Source of the DNA: Spirochaetaceae bacterium
Lineage (GTDB): Bacteria > Spirochaetota > Spirochaetia > Treponematales > Breznakiellaceae
Reading direction: 5' to 3'
NCBI GenBank assembly: GCA_031265635.1
Contig: JAISCK010000108.1
Coordinates: forward strand, 1 to 12,593
Length of the DNA: 12,593 nucleotides
The position numbers were made by a program, and so were the translations under genes. Position 1 is the stretch's first letter. Every line of letters starts with the position of its first letter. The notes under the pieces were generated by a model. That model worked only from the letters and a program-made list of their open reading frames with translations. It ran no database searches and was not told the origin of the DNA. Positions 7,775 to 12,593 of this stretch are shown piece after piece.

Positions 7775-8972
7775 CAGCACCCAGTGCTATAAATCTGAAT
7801 ACTTTTCTGAAAACCCCGTCAGAAGTCCCCGGCCCTTTTAACCGGCGTTTTTTGGCGTCTCCGGGCGGGCTCACCAGGGTAGTGATAATCAGAAACAAAG
7901 TCCAATAGAAAACCCAATTGGGAACAAGCTCCTTATCAAGCCGCGCAATCGCGGGTATATCCGAGAATATGGCGAGCGTATCCTGCTCCGGCGTTATGTC
8001 AAGCTCAATCCTCCTGGTTTTTACCCAATCCATAGTAATCAGTATTTCGGGCCGGGAGCGGAGGTAATCCGCTATCGCAAGCAGTCCAAGGTAGAACTGC
8101 TCAAGGGGGCCCCGGCCCCGCTCTATGCTTGTCCGGGCGTACCGGTGCATACGCTCAAGTTCAAGAAGGAAGAGCTGGGCCATCATATCCTGCCTGTTCT
8201 TGAAGTGGGAATACAGGCTGCTTTTGGAAAGTCCCGAGCGGCGGGCCACCATCTCCATTGAAGCGTTCCAGGGTCCTGCTTCGGCCACCGCGCCCGCCAC
8301 CGCTTTAAGCAGCCCGTCGTCCGCCTCCCCGTCAAACAGGGTCCGGGGGAGGAGGGATTCAAGGGCGTCAAAATCAAGGACATCCACAGCCTCTTTATTA
8401 AACCCCAGGCCACGAAGAATTTTTTCCTCTACATAGGAGGAAAGTTTTTCTATTTTCTTTTCAGAAAATTTCATATCACCCCCCCCCCCCCCGCACTTCT
8501 TAAACTGGGCGGCGACAAAAAAGGCCTGGGAGGCCAGGGCAAGATGCAGGCGATACGGATACCCGCCCTTGCCCTCCAGCGCCTCAAGGCGGGGTATGTC
8601 TATTCCCCATCTGCGGAATTCCCCGGTTATGGCGCATGCCCTGCCGTCTCCGTGCCGCTGTACCAGGGAAAAGATAAAAAGATATCTATTTCTGAAATTA
8701 AAACCGGTCATGGTCCTGATTAATATGCGCAGCCCCTGAACAATGTCCCCGGCCGTCAGGACTTCTTCTATATATGGCTTGATATAGACGCCGTAGGTAT
8801 CAAGATAATACTCGTACATCGCGTCCAAAAGCGCCTTTTTGCTGGGGAAGTGGCGGTACAGCGCGGGTTTGGTTACTCCCAGTTCGCCGGCAAGCTCGGT
8901 GAGGCTCGTTGTCCTGAAAAATTTCCGGCCCCATACGGTAAAGGCCGCTTTAACTATTTCCATCTTGTTCAT
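7764..8972 (-). CDS. Tandem TetR-family regulator of the efflux operon, with internal poly-G tract
   Basis: 402 residues, about twice the usual TetR length. A first HTH lies at about 22-44 (TTSLTELAGELGVTKPALYRHF) and a second at about 236-259 (ASMEMVARRSGLSKSSLYSHF). Each is followed by a helical ligand-binding-type region (about 50-190 and 262-400). The first ends in a typical last helix, EEKILRGLGF, at 182-191. A run of 14 G (8492-8479) encodes Gly161-165 just before this last helix. One G more or less gives a TGA at once, and an ATG at 8474 could restart a 236-residue second half. Start: ATG at 8972, the first in frame; no clear Shine-Dalgarno sequence, and a predicted 14-base leader. The promoter and palindromic operator lie directly upstream, so it probably represses itself and the downstream pump genes; the inducer is unknown. 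An assembly error in the tract, meaning two overlapping genes, is the main alternative. Confidence 0.88.
   Translation of the reverse strand: MNKMEIVKAAFTVWGRKFFRTTSLTELAGELGVTKPALYRHFPSKKALLDAMYEYYLDTYGVYIKPYIEEVLTAGDIVQGLRILIRTMTGFNFRNRYLFIFSLVQRHGDGRACAITGEFRRWGIDIPRLEALEGKGGYPYRLHLALASQAFFVAAQFKKCGGGGGDMKFSEKKIEKLSSYVEEKILRGLGFNKEAVDVLDFDALESLLPRTLFDGEADDGLLKAVAGAVAEAGPWNASMEMVARRSGLSKSSLYSHFKNRQDMMAQLFLLELERMHRYARTSIERGRGPLEQFYLGLLAIADYLRSRPEILITMDWVKTRRIELDITPEQDTLAIFSDIPAIARLDKELVPNWVFYWTLFLIITTLVSPPGDAKKRRLKGPGTSDGVFRKVFRFIALGAEGL
8479..8492 (-). repeat. Poly-G tract of 14 inside the tetR gene (candidate phase-variation tract)
   Basis: Fourteen C on the plus strand, read as G on the coding strand, between TGC (Cys160) and TGATATG. 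With 14 G the frame stays open. With 13 G the codons become GTG ATA TGA, and with 15 G the tract is followed by TGA. GGTGAT right behind the run resembles the extended anti-16S complement and stands before an ATG (8474-8472). Such runs are hypermutable by slipped-strand mispairing; treponemal and Campylobacter contingency genes use poly-G. Confidence 0.85.
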
Positions 8973-8973
8973 A

Positions 8974-8997
8974 ATGTTACCGACCGGTCGTTAACAT
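8974..8997. promoter_or_regulatory. 24-bp palindromic TetR-type operator in front of tetR
   Basis: Outer arms ATGTTA (8974-8979) and TAACAT (8992-8997) flank a perfect core CGACCGGTCG (8981-8990), with a single mismatched pair between (8980/8991). The ACCGGT-centred core is common among TetR-family operators. It ends one base before the tetR start codon and overlaps the -10 hexamer, so a bound repressor would block the promoter. The simplest reading is autorepression of the whole operon. Confidence 0.8.
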
Positions 8998-9021
8998 ACC
9001 CTATAAATACAATACAGTCAA
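8993..9021 (-). promoter_or_regulatory. Sigma-70 promoter of the efflux operon
   Basis: On the minus strand, TTGACT (9021-9016) is followed by exactly 17 bases and TATGTT (8998-8993). This gives a start of transcription near 8986 and a 14-base leader before the tetR ATG. The -10 lies within one arm of the palindromic operator. Confidence 0.7.
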
Positions 9022-9050
9022 GAGAGTTACAGAAAACAAACCATAATCAG

Positions 9051-9077
9051 AAAAAAAAGCCCGTTGTCGCTGCCGGC
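9051..9077 (-). terminator. Weak hairpin with T8, possible terminator for the DUF362 gene
   Basis: On the minus strand GCCG pairs with CGG(g)C, with one bulge, across 9077-9059, followed by eight T (9058-9051). The T-run is good but the stem is poor. It lies between the end of the DUF362 gene and the tetR promoter, where a terminator is needed. Confidence 0.35.
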
Positions 9078-9078
9078 A

Positions 9079-9098
9079 TATATGTTCCCGAACACATA
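9079..9098. promoter_or_regulatory. Imperfect 20-bp palindrome of unknown use
   Basis: TGTTC (9083-9087) and GAACA (9090-9094) are perfect inverted repeats two bases apart. After one mismatch, TAT/ATA extends them. It is about 60 bp upstream of the tetR -35, a possible second regulator site. It does not match the tetR operator and I cannot assign a binding protein. Confidence 0.35.
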
Positions 9099-9165
9099 GA
9101 CGCAATACGTTTTAAGCACACCCTTTAGCAGACGAATGAGAGGGCAAAATATTTTATCCTTGAAC

Positions 9166-9193
9166 CTTTTTCAAATTTGAAATTTTGAAAAAG
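9166..9193 (-). terminator. AT-rich hairpin behind the DUF362 gene
   Basis: CTTTTTCAAA (9166-9175) and TTTGAAAAAG (9184-9193) form a perfect 10-bp stem with an 8-base loop, starting 10 bp after the DUF362 stop codon. There is no T-run behind it on the minus strand apart from the T5 in its own arm, so it may protect the mRNA 3' end or act as a weak terminator. A 10-bp AT palindrome (9146-9155) follows. Confidence 0.4.
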
Positions 9194-9202
9194 TCCTTCC
9201 TA

Positions 9203-10333
9203 TTATTTTACCGTAACGAGTTCGTAGGCGGCGCTGCCAAGACCTATTTTTTCGGCATGGGCAAGCTGGCTTCTCCAGTCGCTTGTCGGATGAATGTCGC
9301 TGAAATGGTCGCCGTTACCCAGGCTGTCCCTGTGGGTATGTTCCCTGTCGCCCCAAAGGCTGGTCTCTATGGCGGGGGCGGCGTTGACCGCGTCTATGCA
9401 GGACTTGTCCAGGGCCACGGGGTCAAAGCCCGCGAAGATTCCTATGTCGGGAACTATGGCCGCGTCGTTTTCGTTGTGGCAGTCGCAGCAGGGCGAAACC
9501 TGGTTTACCACCGAAATATGAAAATGGGGCCTGCCGTCGAGTACGGCCCTGGTAAACTCGGCTATCTTGCAGTTAAGGGCGTCATTGGACGAATCCCATT
9601 TGACCGATATGGCATGAAAATTACAGGCGCCTATGCAGCGACCGCAGCCCACGCAGCGATTGTGGTCAATGAGCGCTTTGCCTGACTCGAAGGATATGGC
9701 GTTTTCATTGCAGAATTTGGCGCAGGCTTTGCAGGCGGTACAGCGGGACTGGTCAACCTGGTGGGGTTTGCTGTCATTGTGCATGATCATCTTGCCCGCC
9801 CTGCTCCCCGAACCCATGCCTATGTTCTTGAGGGCGCCGCCGAAACCGGTGTTCTCGTGGCCCTTAAAATGGTTGAGCGAAACAACAATGTCGGCGTCCA
9901 TGATGGCCCTGCCTATGCGGGCGGTCTTGCAGTACACGCCGCCTGGAACCGGGACTTCAACATCATCGGTTCCCTTGAGGCCGTCGGCAATAATGTTCTG
10001 TACTCCGGTTGAAAAGGGCGTATAGCCGTTTTCATAGGCGGCATCCATGTGAACGAGGGCGTTGTTGCGCCGCCCCACATAGAGGGTGTTGCAGTCGGTC
10101 AGGAACGGCATGCCTCCCAGCGCCTTGACGCGGTCCGCCACGGTTTTGGCGAAATTGGGCCTGAGAAAAGAGAGGTTTCCCGGTTCGCCGAAATGTATCT
10201 TTATGGCGGTGTATTTATTCCTGAAATCTATTGTCTCAATACCCGCCCTGTCCATAAGCCGGTCAAGTTTGACAAGAAGGCTCTCGCCTATTTTGCACCG
10301 CATAGTAGTGAAATAAACCTTTGACGCGCCCAT
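9203..10333 (-). CDS. DUF362-domain protein with two [4Fe-4S] ferredoxin clusters
   Basis: 376 residues from the ATG at 10333, which has a strong GGAGG five bases ahead; the 14 extra codons up to 10375 are not needed. DUF362 elements surround a ferredoxin insert: N-terminal IKIHFGEPGN (about 44-53), NHFKGHENTGFGGALKNIGMG (about 154-174), and the C-terminal IGIFAGFDPVALDKSCID (about 297-314). The ferredoxin part has two complete Cys sets, C198-C201-C204-C208 and C227-C230-C233-C237, so two [4Fe-4S] clusters are expected. Further Cys occur at 282, 283 and 285 in CCDCH. No signal peptide or membrane segment is present. The family's reaction is not established; electron transfer to an unknown partner is as far as the sequence goes. 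The gene stands alone on this strand between two candidate terminators and its own promoter at 10374. Confidence 0.92.
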   Translation of the reverse strand: MGASKVYFTTMRCKIGESLLVKLDRLMDRAGIETIDFRNKYTAIKIHFGEPGNLSFLRPNFAKTVADRVKALGGMPFLTDCNTLYVGRRNNALVHMDAAYENGYTPFSTGVQNIIADGLKGTDDVEVPVPGGVYCKTARIGRAIMDADIVVSLNHFKGHENTGFGGALKNIGMGSGSRAGKMIMHNDSKPHQVDQSRCTACKACAKFCNENAISFESGKALIDHNRCVGCGRCIGACNFHAISVKWDSSNDALNCKIAEFTRAVLDGRPHFHISVVNQVSPCCDCHNENDAAIVPDIGIFAGFDPVALDKSCIDAVNAAPAIETSLWGDREHTHRDSLGNGDHFSDIHPTSDWRSQLAHAEKIGLGSAAYELVTVK

Positions 10334-10373
10334 ACAATCCTCCAGCCGCACCTTGTAGATGCGGGCTCTTTTC

Positions 10374-10382
10374 AATATAGCA
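10374..10382 (-). promoter_or_regulatory. Extended -10 promoter of the DUF362 gene
   Basis: On the minus strand TGC precedes TATATT (10379-10374), an extended -10. No convincing -35 is seen at 16-18 bp. Transcription would start near 10367, giving a leader of about 34 bases. The leader holds a small CCGCA/TGCGG hairpin before the GGAGG ribosome site. It is back to back with the TrmH promoter. Confidence 0.5.
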
Positions 10383-10424
10383 TGTTTTGGCCTTTGGAAC
10401 AGCCTCGCCGGCAGCGCCGCTTTA

Positions 10425-10433
10425 TGTTATACT
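10425..10433 (+). promoter_or_regulatory. Extended -10 promoter of the TrmH gene, leaderless spacing
   Basis: TGT precedes TATACT (10428-10433), an extended -10 one base from consensus. The expected first transcribed base, 7 bases on, is the A of the ATG at 10440. The -35 region is GC-rich and not recognisable. No Shine-Dalgarno sequence exists before the ATG, matching the arrangement at 737-749. Confidence 0.6.
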
Positions 10434-10439
10434 GTACTC

Positions 10440-11213
10440 ATGCGTAACAAGCTGACCGATGAACTCGCGGTCTGCGGCCTTAACGCCGTAACCGCCCTTG
10501 GAGAGCGCCACCCGGAAATAATCAACCGCCTCTTTCTCCGGGAAGACAGGCTGAAAAATTTTACAAAGATATGTAAACAGCTTGCCGAAAGAAAGCGGCC
10601 CTATAAACTATGCGAAGACGAAGAACTTGAGCGTATCTGCAAAAGCCCCCACCACCAGGGCGTTGTGGCGATGATACTGGAGCCTGTGGTTCCGCTCCTT
10701 AGCCCCGAAGAGCTTGACGCCTGGGCGGAAGAAGGTGAAACAGGGCTGCTCCTCAGCCCGGTGGGAAATGACCTTAACCTCGGGGCCATAGTCCGCTCCG
10801 CGGCGTTTTTTAACGCCAGGTACATCATACTTTCCGGCAGCGACGGTGATGCCCGCCTCAGTACCGCCGCCTACCGTACTGCCGAAGGCGGCATGGAAGC
10901 GGTTCTGGTCCGGCAGGTACACAGGCCGGTTTCCTTTGTCAAAGACGCTTCCCGGCATCTCCTGACCATAGGAGCCGATCACCGTTCCCGGCTCCGTATC
11001 GCCGACCTTCCGCTCATAGTCAAAGAGAACAGGAGGGGCCGCGAAAAACGGCCCGGCGTGCTGCTTGTCATGGGGAACGAGGAAACAGGGCTCCCCCAGG
11101 CGGTCAAGGAGCAGTGCCGTTATCTTCTCCGCATCCCCGGAACAGGCTTCCCCGAAAGCCTCAATGTCGCCCAGGCCGCCGCGCTCATGCTCCACGCGAT
11201 ATTTGAGATTTAA
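10440..11213 (+). CDS. TrmH/SpoU-family RNA 2'-O-ribose methyltransferase (SPOUT class)
   Basis: 257 residues from the ATG at 10440. The N-terminal part (about 10-80) resembles the substrate-binding domain of RlmB-type enzymes (AVCGLNAVTAL at 10-20, HHQGVVAM at 71-78). The catalytic SPOUT domain has all three motifs: N113-LGAIV-R119 in motif 1, LLVMGNEETGLP (208-219) in motif 2, and IPGTGFPESLNVAQAAALMLH (232-252) in motif 3. Asn113/Arg119, Glu214 and Ser240-Leu-Asn are the usual catalytic and SAM-knot residues. It methylates the 2'-OH of a ribose in rRNA or tRNA using SAM; the exact nucleotide cannot be told. The frame is open 27 codons further up (to 10359), but that stretch overlaps the divergent promoter and lacks family similarity. 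The next gene begins 38 bp downstream without an evident terminator between. Confidence 0.92.
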   Translation: MRNKLTDELAVCGLNAVTALGERHPEIINRLFLREDRLKNFTKICKQLAERKRPYKLCEDEELERICKSPHHQGVVAMILEPVVPLLSPEELDAWAEEGETGLLLSPVGNDLNLGAIVRSAAFFNARYIILSGSDGDARLSTAAYRTAEGGMEAVLVRQVHRPVSFVKDASRHLLTIGADHRSRLRIADLPLIVKENRRGREKRPGVLLVMGNEETGLPQAVKEQCRYLLRIPGTGFPESLNVAQAAALMLHAIFEI

Positions 11214-11251
11214 CCTGACGCCCCCGGCAGTCCTGTTTGAAGGAGGAATTT

Positions 11252-12184
11252 TTGGACAGCAGCAATGCCCTGGCCCTGTTTCTCAAACAGCTCGGCGAAA
11301 AAACTTTTGACGGCCCGGCCCTGGGCAGTTTTCTTGAAGCGTCCGCCGGACTCCCCCTGGACCTGCCCCTGCTTGGCGGGATGCGGGAGTTCCGGGCGTC
11401 GCTGGGCCGGCCAGTCGCCGGGAACGCCGCCGCTGTCCGGGCAAAGCTGGAGCGCCGTTACCTGAGACTGTGCTTTGTGCAGGAAAGCCTTGAACATATT
11501 GATTTTAAGAAGGCAAAACCCGGCCAGGGTTTTGAGGAATTTATGCTGGGGCAGACCGATTTTTCGCGTTACACGTCATTAGATGAAAAAATTTTTAACG
11601 GCCTTTTTATCAACGGCCTTGATGATTATCCCGGCTCGTTTTTTTCGTCCGCTTTCAGGATGAAAAAGGAAGCGCTGCGGACTCTTGTTCTGGCAAGCTA
11701 CGCGGAAAAAGAAGGAAAACGGGTCCTTATAAAAAACAATCTCTTTATCCTGTCGGTGATGCGCACCCTCCACAGTTCCCTTGACTTTGCCCCCCTCTGG
11801 GATGAAGAAGCCGTATTGAACGAACTGGGCGCTGTTCTTTCGTTTTTTGCCGAACGCCGGATAATTGACAAGGGCCCTTCCGCCGCGGCTGAGGAAAGGG
11901 GCGGTGAAATTTTTCTCTGCCTTCTCAGCCTCTTTCACCATGCCGAATACGCCCAGGAGGACGGCTCAAAAACCCGCCTCTTTCTGACCCCGTTCCGGGG
12001 CCGCCTATGTCTAGCCGCTTCCTTTACCCCCCTCGGCAAAGCCCACAGCCTTGTCCTGGCTTCAAGCAGCCTGCCCGTCCTCCCGTCGCCCGGAACGCCA
12101 AAGGACCTCACGCCGCTGGGAGAAGGCCCATGCACCCGCACCCCCGCCGGACAGCTCACCCTGCCGGGGGGTGTTTTATGCTGA
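11252..12184 (+). CDS. Hypothetical protein, unrecognised, TTG start
   Basis: 310 residues. I do not recognise the family. The start is chosen as TTG at 11252 because AGGAGG (11241-11246) sits five bases ahead; an earlier TTG at 11237 has no ribosome site. No signal peptide is present. The protein is mostly helical with soluble character: Leu-rich N-terminus (NALALFLKQLGEK), a middle segment rich in aromatic and charged residues (about 95-145), and a moderately hydrophobic FLCLLSLFHHAEYA near 220. The last 40 residues or so are Pro/Gly/Thr-rich and probably disordered. Codon use resembles its neighbours, so it is likely a real gene. It lies 38 bp behind the TrmH gene, probably in the same transcript, but nothing links its function to RNA methylation. 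Its end overlaps the convergent ADP-ribosylglycohydrolase gene by nine bases, so a frameshift in the low-complexity tail is possible. Confidence 0.75.
   Translation: MDSSNALALFLKQLGEKTFDGPALGSFLEASAGLPLDLPLLGGMREFRASLGRPVAGNAAAVRAKLERRYLRLCFVQESLEHIDFKKAKPGQGFEEFMLGQTDFSRYTSLDEKIFNGLFINGLDDYPGSFFSSAFRMKKEALRTLVLASYAEKEGKRVLIKNNLFILSVMRTLHSSLDFAPLWDEEAVLNELGAVLSFFAERRIIDKGPSAAAEERGGEIFLCLLSLFHHAEYAQEDGSKTRLFLTPFRGRLCLAASFTPLGKAHSLVLASSSLPVLPSPGTPKDLTPLGEGPCTRTPAGQLTLPGGVLC
12157..12177 (+). terminator. Hairpin with T4 over the stop region of the plus-strand operon
   Basis: CACCC (12157-12161) and GGGTG (12169-12173) pair around a 7-base loop and are followed by TTTT (12174-12177). It overlaps the last codons of the hypothetical gene and the end of the convergent gene. 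Short but GC-rich, it is a plausible weak terminator. Confidence 0.4.
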
Positions 12185-12593
12185 ACGCCAATTTCCGTAT
12201 TTTTCTGAAAATGGTATGACGGTATCTATCATCAGATCTGGTCCCAGTATGATGGAAGTCATTTCGGCAATATAATCAGGAATTGTTTGATAGAACGCCT
12301 CGGCAATTCCTCCGGTGATACACGCGATTGTATCACTATCACCGCCTATTGATACTGCCAGTCTGATAGAATTTTCAAAATCAGTGCTTTCCAAAAATGC
12401 TATGATTGCTTCCGGTACCGAACCCTGGCAGCTAACGTCAAAGTTATAATCAGGCCGTATTTTGTCACTGTCATAATACCACCCGACAGGACTTACGCGC
12501 ATTGCCGATCCGTTTCCCCAGCTATTGTACGGTTTGGGAGTGTCAGAATAAATCCATGATGCAAAATATCCGCCATACCCTCTATGGGGATAC
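12176..12593 (-). CDS. ADP-ribosylglycohydrolase-family protein, C-terminal part, apparently with an internal deletion (5' end outside window)
   Basis: The frame is open from the right edge (12592) to TAA at 12178-12176, 138 codons plus stop. Upstream of the ATG at 12502 it continues without a stop and carries family sequence (YGGYFASWIYSD, YNSWGNGSAMRVSPVGW), so that ATG is internal. Later come DYNFDVSCQGSVPEAIIAFL, IGGDSDTIACITGGIAEAFY and a short tail. The family removes ADP-ribose from proteins or small molecules using two Mg/Mn ions; GGDSDT supplies C-terminal metal ligands and is intact. In family members I know, VGW and the RPDYxFDVSCQGS stretch are separated by some 60-75 residues including a THNHPEG segment. 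Here only about eight residues lie between them (near 12455-12481). It may be an in-frame deletion making an inactive remnant, or a short variant. No other gene in the window is related to it. Confidence 0.85.
   Translation of the reverse strand, partial: YPHRGYGGYFASWIYSDTPKPYNSWGNGSAMRVSPVGWYYDSDKIRPDYNFDVSCQGSVPEAIIAFLESTDFENSIRLAVSIGGDSDTIACITGGIAEAFYQTIPDYIAEMTSIILGPDLMIDTVIPFSEKYGNWRSA

Noticed and set aside
7694..7780. 29 extra codons at the front of the TolC-like gene
   Set aside because: They would precede the signal peptide, overlap the end of tetR, and ignore the good GGGAG ribosome site before the ATG at 7693.
9051..9058. A8 run as a second slippage tract
   Set aside because: It is non-coding, and short A/T runs of this length are common; I use it only as part of a possible terminator.
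10334..10375. 14-codon extension of the DUF362 gene
   Set aside because: The ATG at 10333 has GGAGG at ideal distance; the extension overlaps the predicted -10 and transcription start.
10359..10439. 27-codon N-terminal extension of the TrmH gene
   Set aside because: It covers the divergent promoter region, includes the extended -10, and does not resemble the family N-terminus.
12007..12275. Short plus-strand frames over the end of the hypothetical gene
   Set aside because: Pro/Arg-rich out-of-frame translations of GC-rich DNA without ribosome sites.
12176..12502. A complete 108-residue gene starting at the ATG at 12502
   Set aside because: The frame is open beyond that ATG to the window edge and carries conserved ADP-ribosylglycohydrolase sequence, so the gene is cut by the window.
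1..12593. CRISPR arrays, tRNA or rRNA genes, insertion sequences, attachment sites
   Set aside because: I found no regularly spaced repeats, cloverleaf-like or rRNA-like sequence, transposase frames or long terminal repeats.

Overview
The window looks like a chromosomal segment of a spirochaete, probably a treponeme of moderately high G+C such as the termite-gut group. This is inferred from gene families rather than a species match: an ApbE-type flavin-transferase lipoprotein, a short PilZ protein, an RND efflux operon with a hairpin-less adaptor and a PG0541-type partner, and a 14-bp poly-G tract inside a gene. Apart from the two edge genes and one oddly short gene at the right end, it reads as compact chromosome. 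I see no insertion sequence, tRNA, rRNA or CRISPR array.

Layout. (1) 1-687, minus: 5' part of an ApbE-like FMN transferase lipoprotein running off the left edge. (2) 749-1525, plus: a PilZ-domain protein divergent from it, whose -10 box is placed as for a leaderless mRNA. A two-way hairpin terminator at 1563-1589 separates it from the next operon. (3) 8972-1597, minus: a five-gene efflux operon in the order tandem-TetR regulator, TolC-like outer-membrane factor, periplasmic adaptor lipoprotein, RND pump, PG0541-family small protein. It is headed by a promoter whose -10 overlaps a 24-bp palindromic operator. (4) 10333-9203, minus: a DUF362 protein with two 4Fe-4S clusters. It shares an upstream region with (5) 10440-11213, plus: a TrmH/SpoU-type RNA 2'-O-methyltransferase, again with a leaderless-type promoter, followed by (6) 11252-12184, plus: an unrecognised protein starting at TTG. 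(7) 12593-12176, minus: the 3' part of an ADP-ribosylglycohydrolase that appears to lack an internal block; it overlaps gene 6 tail to tail.

Working together. The pump genes form a complete tripartite exporter (inner-membrane RND, lipid-anchored adaptor, outer-membrane channel) plus a small PII-like partner, in the order known for PG0538-PG0541 of Porphyromonas with a regulator added in front. The regulator is the striking part. One 402-residue protein carries two TetR DNA-binding domains and is interrupted by a 14-G tract. Gain or loss of one G gives an immediate stop, and an ATG directly behind the tract could restart the second domain. Together with the operator over its own promoter, this suggests a phase-variable switch on efflux expression. 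An alternative is that the tract length is mis-called and these are two overlapping genes.
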